Positions 27,454 through 36,109 of a stretch of DNA of 64,000 nt are shown here, piece by piece. The stretch's first letter is position 1; every line of letters starts with the position of its first letter. The notes below the pieces were generated by a model. It saw only the letters and a program-made list of their open reading frames with translations, made no database searches and was not told the origin of the DNA. The stretch is from NCBI RefSeq assembly GCF_900187395.1, contig NZ_FYEZ01000001.1:248001-312000 (forward strand), written 5' to 3'. Made by a program: the position numbers and the translations under genes. This DNA comes from Kytococcus aerolatus. GTDB taxonomy: Bacteria; Actinomycetota; Actinomycetes; Actinomycetales; Dermatophilaceae.

Positions 27454-27939
27454 ATGTCGATGATCGACGTCAACACCCCTGCCCTCGACCGCCGCGCGCT
27501 CCTCACGGGCGCCGCTGCCACCGCCGGCGCCGGCGCACTGGCCCTCGGCACCGCGTCGGAGGCGAACGCCATCACCCAGTACACCCGCCGGGCGATCTAC
27601 CGCAAGGCACGCGCCAAGGAAGGCCTGCCCTACGTGTACGGCGCCGAGGGCCCCTACGCCTTCGACTGCTCCGGCCTCACCCAGTGGGCGCACAAGCAGT
27701 ACGGCCTGGCCCTCCCCCGCACCGCCGCACAGCAGTACCGCGCGACCCGTTCCATCTACCGCAGCTCGGCCACCCTCGGTGACCTGCTCTTCATCGGCAA
27801 CTGGAGCCACGCGTCCCACGTCGGCTTCTACGTGCCATGGAACGGCCGTCACTACATCTACCACGCTCCGCGTCCGGGTCGCCGCCTGTCCTGCGACCGC
27901 ATCTGGACCTGGCGCTACAAGACCCGCCGCGCCTTCTGA
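27454..27939 (+). CDS. Tat-exported NlpC/P60 peptidoglycan endopeptidase, copy 1
   Basis: A 161-residue protein. The N-terminus carries a twin-arginine signal (Arg13-Arg14, DRRALLTG, hydrophobic Ala/Gly run, likely cleavage after EANA at 39). The rest is a compact NlpC/P60 domain with nucleophile Cys72 (FDCSG), His122 (ASHVGF) and a third polar residue, probably His137. There is no separate wall-binding domain. It probably cleaves peptidoglycan stem peptides outside the membrane. It is the first of two tandem paralogues, each behind its own riboswitch. Confidence 0.92.
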   Translation: MSMIDVNTPALDRRALLTGAAATAGAGALALGTASEANAITQYTRRAIYRKARAKEGLPYVYGAEGPYAFDCSGLTQWAHKQYGLALPRTAAQQYRATRSIYRSSATLGDLLFIGNWSHASHVGFYVPWNGRHYIYHAPRPGRRLSCDRIWTWRYKTRRAF

Positions 27940-27972
27940 GCGACGGGTTCTCCTCTCCCACGAAGGATCTGA

Positions 27973-28004
27973 CGACGGGCTCCACCTCCGGGTGGAGCCC
28001 GTCG
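27973..28004 (+). terminator. Terminator of unit 1
   Basis: CGACGGGCTCCACC and its complement form a 14-bp stem with loop TCCG, 33 nt after the first peptidase. It isolates unit 1 from unit 2. Confidence 0.8.
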
Positions 28005-28025
28005 CTGCATTCCTCCTCCCCAAGG

Positions 28026-28054
28026 TTGACCTGTCGGAGCGGCTCCCCTAGATT
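28026..28054 (+). promoter_or_regulatory. Promoter of riboswitch-NlpC/P60 unit 2
   Basis: -35 TTGACC (28026-28031), 17-bp spacer, -10 TAGATT (28049-28054), better than the unit 1 promoter. Confidence 0.75.
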
Positions 28055-28079
28055 CAGCTCGCCCGCGCACCGATGCCGG

Positions 28080-28274
28080 GCGCCGCACCCCGCCGAGTCC
28101 CGCCAGGTGTGTGGCCAGTGAACCGACGAGAGTCGGACGGCGGGAGCGGAGTACCCGAGCAGCACGACGTCCCGGACGTCTTGGGGTGAAGCCATGGGGA
28201 AGGGTCTCTTCCGCCCCGACAGCCGGTTCACAGGAGCCGAACCCGACAGGTCATGCCCCGAGGCGATCCTGAGA
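28080..28274 (+). ncRNA. Cyclic di-AMP riboswitch (ydaO-yuaA type), copy 2
   Basis: Same conserved blocks as copy 1: GCCGAGTCCCGCC, GGCGGGAGCGGAGTACCC, TTGGGGTGAAGCC, GGAGCCGAACCCGACAGG. The variable arm after TTGGGGTGAAGCC is longer than in copy 1, while the 3' end, including GCGATCCTGAGATCCCTCC before the ATG, is nearly identical. Confidence 0.93.
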
Positions 28275-28281
28275 TCCCTCC

Positions 28282-28761
28282 ATGTCGCTCATCGACTCCC
28301 CCTCCCTCGACCGCCGTGCCTTCCTCACCGGCGCCGCGGTGACCGCCGGTGCCGGCGCCCTCTCGGTGGCCTCCGCCGACGAGGCGGGCGCCATCACCCA
28401 GACCCGGCGCCGGCAGATCTACTACACCGCGCGCACCAAGCAGGGGCGCCCCTATGTCTACGGCGCCGCCGGCCCGAATGCCTTCGACTGCTCCGGCCTC
28501 ACCCAGTGGGCGCACAAGCAGTACGGCCTGGCCCTCCCCCGCTCCGCCGCACAGCAGTTCCGGGCCACCCGGTACATCGCCCGCAGCACCGTTACCCTGG
28601 GCGACCTGCTCTTCATCGGCAACTGGACGCACGCCTCCCACGTCGGCTTCTACGTGCCGCTGAACGGGCTCAACTACATCTTCCACGCCCCGCGGCCCGG
28701 TCGCACCGTCTCGCTGGACCGCATCTGGACCTGGCGCTACACGACCCGCCGCGCCTTCTGA
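28282..28761 (+). CDS. Tat-exported NlpC/P60 peptidoglycan endopeptidase, copy 2
   Basis: A 159-residue paralogue of the preceding peptidase. It has twin-arginine signal DRRAFLTG (Arg11-Arg12), closer to the Tat consensus than copy 1, a likely cleavage after DEAGA, then Cys70, His120 and His135 as catalytic candidates. The catalytic core and C-terminus (IWTWRY then TRRAF) are almost identical to copy 1, and differences cluster in the signal peptide and around residues 95-105. Confidence 0.93.
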   Translation: MSLIDSPSLDRRAFLTGAAVTAGAGALSVASADEAGAITQTRRRQIYYTARTKQGRPYVYGAAGPNAFDCSGLTQWAHKQYGLALPRSAAQQFRATRYIARSTVTLGDLLFIGNWTHASHVGFYVPLNGLNYIFHAPRPGRTVSLDRIWTWRYTTRRAF

Positions 28762-28789
28762 GCCCGGTGACCGTCGCAACCTGACGGTG

Positions 28790-28830
28790 AGCGTGAAGGC
28801 CCCCACCGTGACGGTGGGGGCCTTCACGCT
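28790..28830. terminator. Terminator after peptidase copy 2
   Basis: An 18-bp perfect stem beginning AGCGTGAAGGCCCCCACC with loop GTGAC, between the peptidase and the convergent thrS. Confidence 0.85.
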
Positions 28831-28857
28831 GCTGGAGCCCCCGGGGGCAGGACGAGC

Positions 28858-30840
28858 TCAGACCTGGGCGCGCGTGGCGATCGCCTCGACCACCCGGTCG
28901 ATGGCCTCGTCCACCGGGATGCCGTTCTCCTGCGAGCCGTCGCGGTAGCGGAAGGACACGGCACCGGCGTCCCGGTCGTCCCCGCCCACGATGAGGACGA
29001 AGGGCACCTTGGAGGTGCTGGCGTTGCGGATCTTCTTGCCGAAGCGGTCGTCGCTGGCGTCCACCTCGGTGCGGACCCCGAGTGCCCGCATCTTCGCGGT
29101 GACCTCCTCGAGATACGGAAGGAACTCCTCAGCCACCGGCACCCCGAGCACCTGGACCGGGGACAGCCACACCGGGAAGGCACCGGCGTAGTGCTCGGTG
29201 AGCACACCGATGAAACGCTCGATCGAGCCGAACTTGGCCGAGTGGATCATCACCGGCCGCTGACGGGACCCGTCGGAGGCCTGGTACTCGAGCTCGAAGC
29301 GCTCCGGCTGGTTGAAGTCGTACTGGATGGTCGACATCTGCCAGGTACGGCCGATGGCGTCCCGGGCCTGCACCGAGATCTTCGGCCCGTAGTACGCGGC
29401 CCCGCCCGGGTCCGGCACGAGCTCCAGCCCGGACTCCTCGGCCACCTCACGCAGGACGGCGGTCGCCTCCGCCCACTGCTCGTCGGTGCCGATGAACTTG
29501 TCCTTCTTGTCCCCGTCCTCGTCCCGGGTGGAGAGCTCCAGGTAGTAGTCGTCCAGCCCGAAGTCCCGCAGCAGGGAGAGCACGAAGTCCAGGAGGTGCT
29601 TCACCTCGCCGGCCGCCTGCTCCTTGGCGACGTAGGAGTGCGAGTCGTCCTGGGTGATCATCCGCACGCGGGTGAGGCCCTGGAGCACCCCGGACTTCTC
29701 GTTGCGGTACACGGTGCCGAACTCGAAGTAGCGCAGCGGCAGCTCGCGGTAGGAGCGCTGCTGGCTGCGGAAGATGAGGTTGTGCATCGGGCAGTTCATG
29801 GCCTTGACGCGATAGGCCTGCCCGTCGTCGTCGAGCTCCGGCATCATGCCCTCGGCGTAGTAGGGCAGGTGGCCGGAGGTGTGGAAGAGCTCCTCCTTGG
29901 ACAGGTGCGGCGTCGTGACGTAGGAGAAGCCCTCCTCCAGGTGCCGCTGGTAGACGTAGTCCTCCATCTCCTTGCGGAGGATGGCGCCCCGGGGGTGGAA
30001 GACCGGCAGCCCGGGACCGACCTCCTCGGGGAAGCTGAAGAGGTCCAGCTGCGCACCGAGCTTGCGGTGGTCGCGGCGCTCAGCCTCCGCCAAGCGCTCC
30101 TGGTAGGCCTTGAGCTCGTCCTTGGTGGGCCACGCCGTGCCGTAGACGCGCTGCAGCTGGGGGTTCTTCTCCGACCCGCGCCAGTAGGCCGCCGCCGAGC
30201 GGGTCAGGGCGAAGCCGTTGCCGATGAGCTTGGTGCTCGGCAGGTGCGGGCCGCGGCAGAGATCACCCCAGGCCACGGTGCCGTCGCGGCGGACGTTGTC
30301 GTAGATGGTCAGCTCGGAGCCGCCCACCTCGGCCGAGGCCCCCTCGGCAGCGTCCTCGGCCGCACCGCCCTTGAGGCCCACCAGCTCGCACTTGTACGGC
30401 TCGGCGGCGAGCTCGGTGAGGGCGTCGGCGTCGGCCACCTCGCGCCGCACGAAGGTCTGCCCCTCCTTGATGATGCGCTGCATCGTCTTGGAGAGCTTCT
30501 TGAGGTCCTCGGGGGTGAAGGGCTCGGCGACGTCGAAGTCGTAGTAGAAGCCGTCGGTGATGGGCGGGCCGATGCCGAGCTTGGCCTCGGGGAACTCGGC
30601 CTGCACCGCCTGGGCCAGAACGTGGGCCGTCGAGTGGCGCAGGATGTCCAGGCCGTCGGGCTCGCTGATGAGGACGCCCTCGACGACGTCACCGTCGCCG
30701 AGCTCGCGGTACAGGTCGCGGAGCTCCCCGTTGACGCGCTGGGCCACGACGGCACGGTCGCCCTCGAACAGGTCGGTGCCGGTGGTCCCCGTCTCGGCCG
30801 TACGGTGCTCGCCGTTCACGGTCAGACTGATGGGGGCCAT
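28858..30840 (-). CDS. thrS: Threonyl-tRNA synthetase
   Basis: Class II synthetase of 660 residues, the normal length. Order: TGS domain ([12 protein letters not shown]), the tRNA-editing SAD-type domain with [12 protein letters not shown], the catalytic core with motif 2 around [12 protein letters not shown] and motif 3 near the end of the core, and an anticodon-binding domain. The ATG follows AGGAG by 6 nt. No T-box is visible in the leader (30841-30993); TAGACT on the minus strand near 30937-30942 is a possible -10. Confidence 0.97.
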   Translation of the reverse strand: MAPISLTVNGEHRTAETGTTGTDLFEGDRAVVAQRVNGELRDLYRELGDGDVVEGVLISEPDGLDILRHSTAHVLAQAVQAEFPEAKLGIGPPITDGFYYDFDVAEPFTPEDLKKLSKTMQRIIKEGQTFVRREVADADALTELAAEPYKCELVGLKGGAAEDAAEGASAEVGGSELTIYDNVRRDGTVAWGDLCRGPHLPSTKLIGNGFALTRSAAAYWRGSEKNPQLQRVYGTAWPTKDELKAYQERLAEAERRDHRKLGAQLDLFSFPEEVGPGLPVFHPRGAILRKEMEDYVYQRHLEEGFSYVTTPHLSKEELFHTSGHLPYYAEGMMPELDDDGQAYRVKAMNCPMHNLIFRSQQRSYRELPLRYFEFGTVYRNEKSGVLQGLTRVRMITQDDSHSYVAKEQAAGEVKHLLDFVLSLLRDFGLDDYYLELSTRDEDGDKKDKFIGTDEQWAEATAVLREVAEESGLELVPDPGGAAYYGPKISVQARDAIGRTWQMSTIQYDFNQPERFELEYQASDGSRQRPVMIHSAKFGSIERFIGVLTEHYAGAFPVWLSPVQVLGVPVAEEFLPYLEEVTAKMRALGVRTEVDASDDRFGKKIRNASTSKVPFVLIVGGDDRDAGAVSFRYRDGSQENGIPVDEAIDRVVEAIATRAQV

Positions 30841-30993
30841 GGATCACTCCTGTTCGTGCAGCAGCTGGCTGCGTCGGTGTCGAGTCCGGGCAGGGCCGGG
30901 TCGGGGCGGACCACGGGGTGCGGCGCCGTGAGCGCGAGTCTACGGCGCGCCGGCGACCCCCATCACCCCCGGACCGGCAGACACCGTGGAATG

Positions 30994-31032
30994 CCGTGAG
31001 GCCCCACCACGGTGTGCGGTGGGGCCTCACGG
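30994..31032 (-). terminator. Terminator after tRNA-Val(CAC)
   Basis: CCGTGAGGCCCCACC and its complement make a perfect 15-bp stem immediately downstream of the tRNA on the minus strand. Confidence 0.8.
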
Positions 31033-31046
31033 GCGTCTTCCGGGAG

Positions 31047-31120
31047 TGGGCGCAAAGGGACTCGAACCCCTGACCTCTCGCGTGTGAAGCGAACGCTCTA
31101 ACCAACTGAGCTATGCGCCC
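31047..31120 (-). tRNA. tRNA-Val (anticodon CAC)
   Basis: Minus-strand cloverleaf with acceptor GGGCGCA/TGCGCCC, anticodon stem TTCGC/GCGAG around loop TTCACAC and T-arm AGGGGTTCGAGTCCCTT. The discriminator is A and no CCA is encoded. Confidence 0.95.
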
Positions 31121-31212
31121 GGATGCTCATCCGGCTGCGTGCTGCAACCTGATGCGACGGGAGACTGTACCCCACCCCGGGCCCGGTTGGCGAATCTCCG
31201 GCGGCGGGGCGG

Positions 31213-31686
31213 TCAGCGCCGCCAGATCGGCTCGGTCGGGACCCGCCCCCAGCGCTCCAGGAGGGCCGCCCAGGAGGCGGGGAGCCCCGGCGGCTGCCCG
31301 CAGAGGAAGGCCACGCACCAGACAATCGTCGTGGCGGCCCCGAAGGTCACCGCCAGCACCCCCAGCCGCACCCCCCACTCCTGGCGTCCGAACCACCGGC
31401 CCCAGGCCGCCAACCGGCCCCGCCCCCAGTGGAGGAGGCGGGAGGCGGGCTCGAACTCGGTGGCCCAGATCAGCACCCCGGAGAAGACGATGGCCCACCC
31501 GGGGCCGGGGAAGGGCACCAGCAGCAGTCCCAGGCAAACCACCATGAGGCCCACCGCCCCCACCAGGGCCCGATAGGAGGGGCCGATCAGCGGCAGGGCG
31601 CGCAGCCGGTTGCGCCACGCCCAGTCCCGCTCGTGGAGCGGCACCGTGCGGGGGCCCTCCCACCAGTCGGCGCGGTGGGAGCTCAC
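31213..31686 (-). CDS. PGPGW-motif membrane protein (TIGR02611-like)
   Basis: A 157-residue protein with three predicted membrane helices and the hallmark LVPFPGPGWAIVFSGVLIWA. It matches the TIGR02611/PGPGW type of actinobacterial inner-membrane proteins, whose function is unknown. The start overlaps the stop of the aminotransferase gene, so it is co-translated with it. Confidence 0.85.
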   Translation of the reverse strand: MSSHRADWWEGPRTVPLHERDWAWRNRLRALPLIGPSYRALVGAVGLMVVCLGLLLVPFPGPGWAIVFSGVLIWATEFEPASRLLHWGRGRLAAWGRWFGRQEWGVRLGVLAVTFGAATTIVWCVAFLCGQPPGLPASWAALLERWGRVPTEPIWRR

Positions 31687-32627
31687 GGGTCCGGCGTGGC
31701 GGCGGCGTTCTCGCGGAAGAGGGCGGCCAGGCGCTGGGTGAGGGGCCCCACCTCCAGCTCGCGGTCGAAGGAGACGCCGTGCTGCGCAGAGGGTGCCTCC
31801 GGCTCGGCCAGCCCGGGCGCCGCGGTGACCGGCGACTCGGTGATCTCCACCAGCCGGGTCACGGGCTGCACGCCCCGGATCGAGCTGGTGATGAAGATCT
31901 CGTCGGCCGCGGCCAGGTCGGCCATGGGCACCTGCTCCTCACGGACGTCCATGCCGGCCTCCCGAGCCCACTCCAGCACCAGCCCCCGGGTCACGCCGGC
32001 CAACGGACCACGGTCCAGCCCGGGGGTGCGCAGCACGCCGTCGGTGACCACGAAGGTGTTCGACCCCGTCCCCTCGCAGAGGTCCCCCTCGCTCGTGGCG
32101 AAGAGGGTCTCCGAGGCGCCGAGGCGGGAGCCAGCCAGCAGCATCACCGCGTTCTCGGCATAGGAAGTGGTCTTCAGCCCGGTGATGGTCGAGTGGAGGT
32201 TCCGGCGCCAGGGCCCGACGGCCACGGTGGCCGGTCCGTCCATCCCGGGGTCCGGCTGCAGGGCCACGATGTAGGTGGGCTCGGCCTCGAAGCGCCCCGA
32301 CCCGAGAGGGCCGCGACCGCCGGTCACGGTGTAGCGGAGGCGCTGCAGCGGCGGGTGCTCGCCGTGCGCGGCCAGTGAGGCCTCGAGCACGGCGTCGATG
32401 CCCTCGTCGAGGCGGGCCCGGTCCAGCGGAGCGAGTCCGATGCCGGCCAGGGAGCGGTCCATCCGGTCGTGGTGGCGGGTGCGGGCGAAGACCACGCCGT
32501 CGCGCACCTCAGCGGTCTCGAAGACCCCGTCCCCCACGGTGATGCCGTGGTCGATGGGCAGGATGGCGGCCTCCTCGGCGGCGACGAGCCGGCCGTTGAC
32601 CCAGATCTGCAGCATGTTGTCGCTCAT
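31683..32627 (-). CDS. Class IV PLP aminotransferase (aminodeoxychorismate lyase-like)
   Basis: A 314-residue fold-type IV enzyme: VNGRLVAAEEAAILPIDHG start, FARTRHHDRM, PLP lysine Lys152 in ITGLKTTSYAEN, and EGTGSNTFVV with ITSSIRGVQPV in the C-terminal half. This best fits 4-amino-4-deoxychorismate lyase (PabC, folate pathway), but D-amino-acid and branched-chain transaminases share these motifs. TAGAGT (minus strand, 32634-32639) ends 6 nt before the ATG; it is probably leaderless. Confidence 0.82.
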   Translation of the reverse strand: MSDNMLQIWVNGRLVAAEEAAILPIDHGITVGDGVFETAEVRDGVVFARTRHHDRMDRSLAGIGLAPLDRARLDEGIDAVLEASLAAHGEHPPLQRLRYTVTGGRGPLGSGRFEAEPTYIVALQPDPGMDGPATVAVGPWRRNLHSTITGLKTTSYAENAVMLLAGSRLGASETLFATSEGDLCEGTGSNTFVVTDGVLRTPGLDRGPLAGVTRGLVLEWAREAGMDVREEQVPMADLAAADEIFITSSIRGVQPVTRLVEITESPVTAAPGLAEPEAPSAQHGVSFDRELEVGPLTQRLAALFRENAAATPDP

Positions 32628-32696
32628 GGGCCAACTCTAGATCTCCCGGTGGGCGGGCTCCCGACGGAGCGGACCGATCCGGCCTAGCCTGCGGGC

Positions 32697-33527
32697 ATGA
32701 CTGCACTTCCCGAGCCCGCGCAGATCGTCGCCGACCTGCCCACCGACGTCGAGGCCTACTTCGTCCCGCTGGGGGAAGGCCGGTACCAGCCGACGGTCCA
32801 CGTCCAGGGAGCCTGGCGCGACTGGGAGCACCATCTGGCCCCGGTCGTCGGCCTGCTCACCCACGAGATGCTCTCCCACGACCCGCGGGAGGACGTCCAG
32901 CTCTCCCGGATCACGCTCGAGGCCTACGGCGTCATGCCCGCCCTGCCCTCGCAGATCGAGGTGCGCACCGTGCGGCCGGGGCGGACGATCGAGCTGCTCG
33001 AAGCGACGATGACCATCGCCGACCGGGTGGTGGTGCGGGCCCACGCCTGGCGCATCGCGGTGGCGGACACCGCCGCCGTGGCGGGGCACGAGATCGAACA
33101 CCTCCCCGCCCCGGACTCCCTGCCGGCGTGGGACGGCATGGGCGTGTGGAGCGGCGCCTTCCTGGACACGGTGGAGTTCCGCGAGGTGCCCGGCCACGGC
33201 CCGGGGCGGGGCCGCGCCTGGCTGCGCAGCACGACCCCGCTGCTGGCCGGGCAGGAGGTCTCCCCCACCGCCCAGGTGCTTGCCCTGTCCGACGTCGCCA
33301 ACGGCACCGGCCCGCGGCGGGACCCGTCGGAGTGGATGTTCCCCAACGTGGAGATCACCCTCCACCTGTTCCGCCAGCCCGTGAACGGCTGGGTGGGACT
33401 CGACGGCCAGGTGGCCTGGGGCCCGACCGGCGCCGGCCTGACCTCCAGCTGGATGCACGACGAGCAGGGCCCCTTCGCCCGGATCGAGCAGTCCCTCACC
33501 GTCCGGCCGATGCCCGAGTCCCTCTGA
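32697..33527 (+). CDS. Thioesterase family protein (TesB-like double hotdog)
   Basis: A 276-residue protein with two hotdog halves: LAPVVGLLTHEML and SRITLEAYGVMPALPSQIEVRT in the first half, and WMFPNVEITLHLFRQPVNGWVGLDGQ with AGLTSSWMHDEQGPFARIEQSL in the second. The ending is characteristic of acyl-CoA thioesterase-like proteins of the 4HBT_3 type. The acyl substrate is unknown. TAGCCT (32685-32690) ends 6 nt before the ATG, giving a leaderless start divergent from the aminotransferase. Confidence 0.82.
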   Translation: MTALPEPAQIVADLPTDVEAYFVPLGEGRYQPTVHVQGAWRDWEHHLAPVVGLLTHEMLSHDPREDVQLSRITLEAYGVMPALPSQIEVRTVRPGRTIELLEATMTIADRVVVRAHAWRIAVADTAAVAGHEIEHLPAPDSLPAWDGMGVWSGAFLDTVEFREVPGHGPGRGRAWLRSTTPLLAGQEVSPTAQVLALSDVANGTGPRRDPSEWMFPNVEITLHLFRQPVNGWVGLDGQVAWGPTGAGLTSSWMHDEQGPFARIEQSLTVRPMPESL

Positions 33528-33605
33528 GCCCCGGCCCGACGGCCGGCTCGCCCTGCCGCACCTTCCCCGTCACGAGCGGTGGATCGCCCCTCCGAAGGGC
33601 CCGAC

Positions 33606-33634
33606 TTGGCACCGGGGCGGAAGTTGGTTATTGT
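33606..33634 (+). promoter_or_regulatory. Promoter of the Gly-Cys-Val-Gly tRNA cluster
   Basis: -35 TTGGCA (33606-33611), 17-bp spacer, -10 TATTGT (33629-33634), about 45 bp before the first tRNA. It is the most AT-rich element in the region and a convincing sigma-70 promoter. Confidence 0.75.
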
Positions 33635-33684
33635 TTCCCAGCGCCGTACGGACGAGCCCCTCACAGGGCGGGTCAGAACGGCAG

Positions 33685-33757
33685 GCGGACATAGCTCAGT
33701 TGGTAGAGCGCAACCTTGCCAAGGTTGAGGTCGCCGGTTCGAGCCCGGTTGTCCGCT
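33685..33757 (+). tRNA. tRNA-Gly (anticodon GCC), copy 1
   Basis: Acceptor GCGGACA/TGTCCGC, anticodon stem CAACC/GGTTG around loop TTGCCAA, discriminator T. No CCA is encoded. It is base-identical over 73 nt to the copy at 34018. Confidence 0.96.
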
Positions 33758-33779
33758 CTGAGGTCCTCCGACCTCTGAT

Positions 33780-33850
33780 GGTGGAGTGGCCGAGAGGCGA
33801 GGCAGCGGCCTGCAAAGCCGTATACACGGGTTCGAATCCCGTCTCCACCT
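33780..33850 (+). tRNA. tRNA-Cys (anticodon GCA)
   Basis: 71-nt cloverleaf: acceptor GGTGGAG/CTCCACC, anticodon stem GCGGC/GCCGT around CTGCAAA, T-arm CGGGTTCGAATCCCG, discriminator T, no encoded CCA. Confidence 0.95.
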
Positions 33851-33895
33851 CGAGGCGGCGGGATTCCTCGCTGCCACACCGGAGCGATCCGGTAC

Positions 33896-33970
33896 GGGCG
33901 ATTGGCGCAGCGGTAGCGCGCTTCCTTGACACGGAAGAGGTCACTGGTTCAAACCCAGTATCGCCCACCA
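33896..33970 (+). tRNA. tRNA-Val (anticodon GAC)
   Basis: Acceptor GGGCGAT/ATCGCCC, anticodon stem CTTCC/GGAAG around TTGACAC, discriminator A and an encoded CCA at 33968-33970. Confidence 0.95.
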
Positions 33971-33977
33971 GCACGAT

Positions 33978-34009
33978 GGCGCCCCGGCCGAGAGATCGGT
34001 CGGGGCGCC
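33978..34009 (+). terminator. Strong hairpin inside the tRNA cluster
   Basis: GGCGCCCCGGCCGA pairs with TCGGTCGGGGCGCC (one wobble) around a GAGA loop, between tRNA-Val and the second tRNA-Gly. It may terminate most transcripts or act as a processing signal. Confidence 0.6.
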
Positions 34010-34017
34010 GGTGCCCC

Positions 34018-34093
34018 GCGGACATAGCTCAGTTGGTAGAGCGCAACCTTGCCAAGGTTGAGGTCGCCGGTTCGAGCCCGGTTGTCCGCTCCA
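34018..34093 (+). tRNA. tRNA-Gly (anticodon GCC), copy 2
   Basis: Identical to copy 1 in the 73-nt body, but followed by an encoded CCA (34091-34093). It lies after an internal hairpin, with no promoter visible in the short gap. Confidence 0.96.
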
Positions 34094-34094
34094 G

Positions 34095-34130
34095 AGAAGG
34101 CCCCGCATCCCCCAGGGAGCGGGGCCTTCT
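34095..34130. terminator. Terminator of the tRNA cluster
   Basis: AGAAGGCCCCGC and its complement form a 12-bp stem with a 12-nt loop, directly after the last tRNA and 16 nt before the stop of the convergent kinase gene. Confidence 0.8.
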
Positions 34131-34146
34131 GCCTGCTCTGCCCCCG

Positions 34147-35352
34147 TCACTCCTCCACGCGGAGCTCGTGGGTGGCCCGCAGCGGGTCCCCTGCCTCGTC
34201 CCGTCCCTCGAGCGCGATGGTGGCGACCCCGGGGCTGCTCGGGTGGAGGGTCACCTCGGTGTCCCCCGCCCTGTACCGGCCGTCCGGCAGCACCCACACC
34301 CAGTCGTCGACGCCGGTCAGCTCGGCCCTGAAGGTGCCCGTCTGTCCGACCCGCAGGGTGTCGGGCCCCGCGACGCCCACGCTGGCGTCCCCGGTCGCCT
34401 CCGGCGGCTGCCCGTCACCGCGGACGGTCCACCCGGTGAGCCCGGCGAGGAGCACCGCCCCCACCACCGCGAACCCCGTGAGGAGCCGGTGCCGACCGCC
34501 CCTCGGCGCGGCCCGGCTCCCCCGCACGGCCGCGGCCGGAGGGGAGGGTGGCCTCGGGAAGTCCACGGCGTCCTCCATCGCCTCCACGAGGGCGGCCACC
34601 GTGGCCGGACGGTCCTCGACCGCCGGGGCCCGTCCCCAGCGCAACACCTCGTGGCTCGGGGGTGGAAGGGCCTCACCCCCGAGCCACTCGAGCAGGGCCG
34701 CCAGCGCCCAGACGTCGGCCCGGGTGTCGATGACCGCGGGGCCGTTCTCTAGCTCCGGGGGCCGGAACCCGTGGGTCCCCGCCGCCACCGTCAGCCCGCT
34801 GTTCAGGGCCAGGTCCTTGCAGAGCCCGAGATCGGCCAGGAGCAGCCGCTCGTCCGGCGCCAGCAGACCTCCCGGGTCCACGGCCCCGTCGTCGTCCCGC
34901 ACCTCGCCTCCCCGCGAGGTGATGAGCACGTTGGCCGGGCTGAGATCACGGTGGACCAGCTGCTCGTCGTGCAGCTCACCGAGCGCGCTGGCGAGCTGCT
35001 GCGCCACGAGGAGGACGTCCCCGACCTCCGGGGCCCGGCCCGCGCGGCGGTGCGCCTCCACCCGCTCGGCCACGGTGCCCCGGTCGGCGTGCTCCAGCAC
35101 CAGGTATGGCTGCTGCCGGTCGGTCTCCCCCAGGTCGTGGACGGTCACCACGTGGGGGCTGCGGACCTTGCGCAGGGCCCTTCCCTCGGCGATGAAGCGC
35201 TCCCTCACCTCCGGGTTGAGCGAGTGGTTCTCGGCCAGGACCTTGAGCACGACCGTTCCGTGCAGGACGGGGTCATGCGCACGGTGGACGGTCGCGAAGG
35301 ACCCCGTCCCGATGACACCCTGCAGCTCGTAGCGTCCGATCCGCTCGGTCAC
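34147..35352 (-). CDS. Transmembrane Ser/Thr protein kinase with extracellular PKD-like domain
   Basis: A 401-residue Hanks-type kinase. The N-terminal domain has the glycine loop GTGSFATV (15-22), Lys37, catalytic Asp136 in HRDLSPANVL, metal-binding Asp174 in DLG (DLG in place of DFG) and an activation segment ending RPPE. The kinase domain is short at the C-lobe. A membrane helix at about 288-310 is followed by an 85-residue extracellular beta domain with the pattern WVWVLPDGRYRAGD, HPSSPGVATIAL, like a PKD/Ig fold. It overlaps the sigma factor gene by 4 nt, so the two are made together. Confidence 0.88.
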   Translation of the reverse strand: MTERIGRYELQGVIGTGSFATVHRAHDPVLHGTVVLKVLAENHSLNPEVRERFIAEGRALRKVRSPHVVTVHDLGETDRQQPYLVLEHADRGTVAERVEAHRRAGRAPEVGDVLLVAQQLASALGELHDEQLVHRDLSPANVLITSRGGEVRDDDGAVDPGGLLAPDERLLLADLGLCKDLALNSGLTVAAGTHGFRPPELENGPAVIDTRADVWALAALLEWLGGEALPPPSHEVLRWGRAPAVEDRPATVAALVEAMEDAVDFPRPPSPPAAAVRGSRAAPRGGRHRLLTGFAVVGAVLLAGLTGWTVRGDGQPPEATGDASVGVAGPDTLRVGQTGTFRAELTGVDDWVWVLPDGRYRAGDTEVTLHPSSPGVATIALEGRDEAGDPLRATHELRVEE

Positions 35353-36017
35353 GAGCGGTCCCCGGGAGCACGCTCGGGAGCCTGGATCCGCGCAGCCACC
35401 ATGGCTCGCCCCCGGGCGATCTGGGCCTTCACCGTGCCGAGCGGCCGACCCAGCCGCTCGGCCACGTCCGCGTAGGGCAGCCCGTCGACGTCCCGGAGCA
35501 CCACCGGTTCCCGGTAGAGCTCCGGCAGCTGGGCCAGCGCCTCCTGCACCGTGGCCCGGGTGGCGATCATCGAGCTCATCCGGGCGGCGGGGTGCGCCTC
35601 CTCCTCCGGCAGCGGAGCGCTCGCTCGCTGACGGCGCAGGTGGTCGGCGACCCGCCGCCGCACGATGCTGTGCACCCAGGTGGACAGCTTCGAGCCACCC
35701 CGGAAGGACGGGAGGGACTCCGCCACCGAGATGAGGACGTCCTGGCTGACGTCGTCGACGGCCGAGCCGTCCAGCAGCGAGGCCCCGACCATGCGGCGGA
35801 CGGTCCCGGCGGCGTCGAGCTCCTCCACGAGCAGCTCGGTGGCCAGCGCCCCCGTGCCCTCTCGACCCGCGGCCCGGGCGAGCGCGGAGAGCAGCAGCTC
35901 GTGGACCTCCTCACCGGCCTCCGCCAGCACCCGGCGGGCCGTGGTCCCGTCCCCGTCGACCACCGCACGGTGGAGGGAGCTCACGGCGTCGTCGGCACGG
36001 GCAGGAGCGGGAGGCAT
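35349..36017 (-). CDS. ECF-type RNA polymerase sigma factor
   Basis: A 222-residue group IV sigma factor. Region 2 is at about residues 80-140 (SQDVLISVAESL, FRGGSKLSTWVHSIVRRRVADHLRR) and region 4 at about 160-210 (ALAQLPELYREPVVLRDVDGLPYADVAERLGRPLGTVKAQIARGR). About 65 extra helical residues precede region 2. No anti-sigma factor is adjacent; the overlapping gene is a membrane kinase, suggesting control by phosphorylation. TAGCCT (minus strand, 36025-36030) ends 7 nt before the ATG; leaderless. Confidence 0.88.
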   Translation of the reverse strand: MPPAPARADDAVSSLHRAVVDGDGTTARRVLAEAGEEVHELLLSALARAAGREGTGALATELLVEELDAAGTVRRMVGASLLDGSAVDDVSQDVLISVAESLPSFRGGSKLSTWVHSIVRRRVADHLRRQRASAPLPEEEAHPAARMSSMIATRATVQEALAQLPELYREPVVLRDVDGLPYADVAERLGRPLGTVKAQIARGRAMVAARIQAPERAPGDRS

Positions 36018-36109
36018 GGTGCGGAGGCTACCGGCGCCCCGGCCCCGCCTTTCGACACCCGACAGATAGCGTTCGCGTCGAAGGCTTTCCGCTCCCGCGA
36101 CAGCCGGAT

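Noticed and set aside
30841-30993. T-box leader of thrS
   Set aside because: No T-box consensus or specifier-type stem can be seen in the 150-nt leader; the only strong hairpin belongs to the upstream tRNA terminator.
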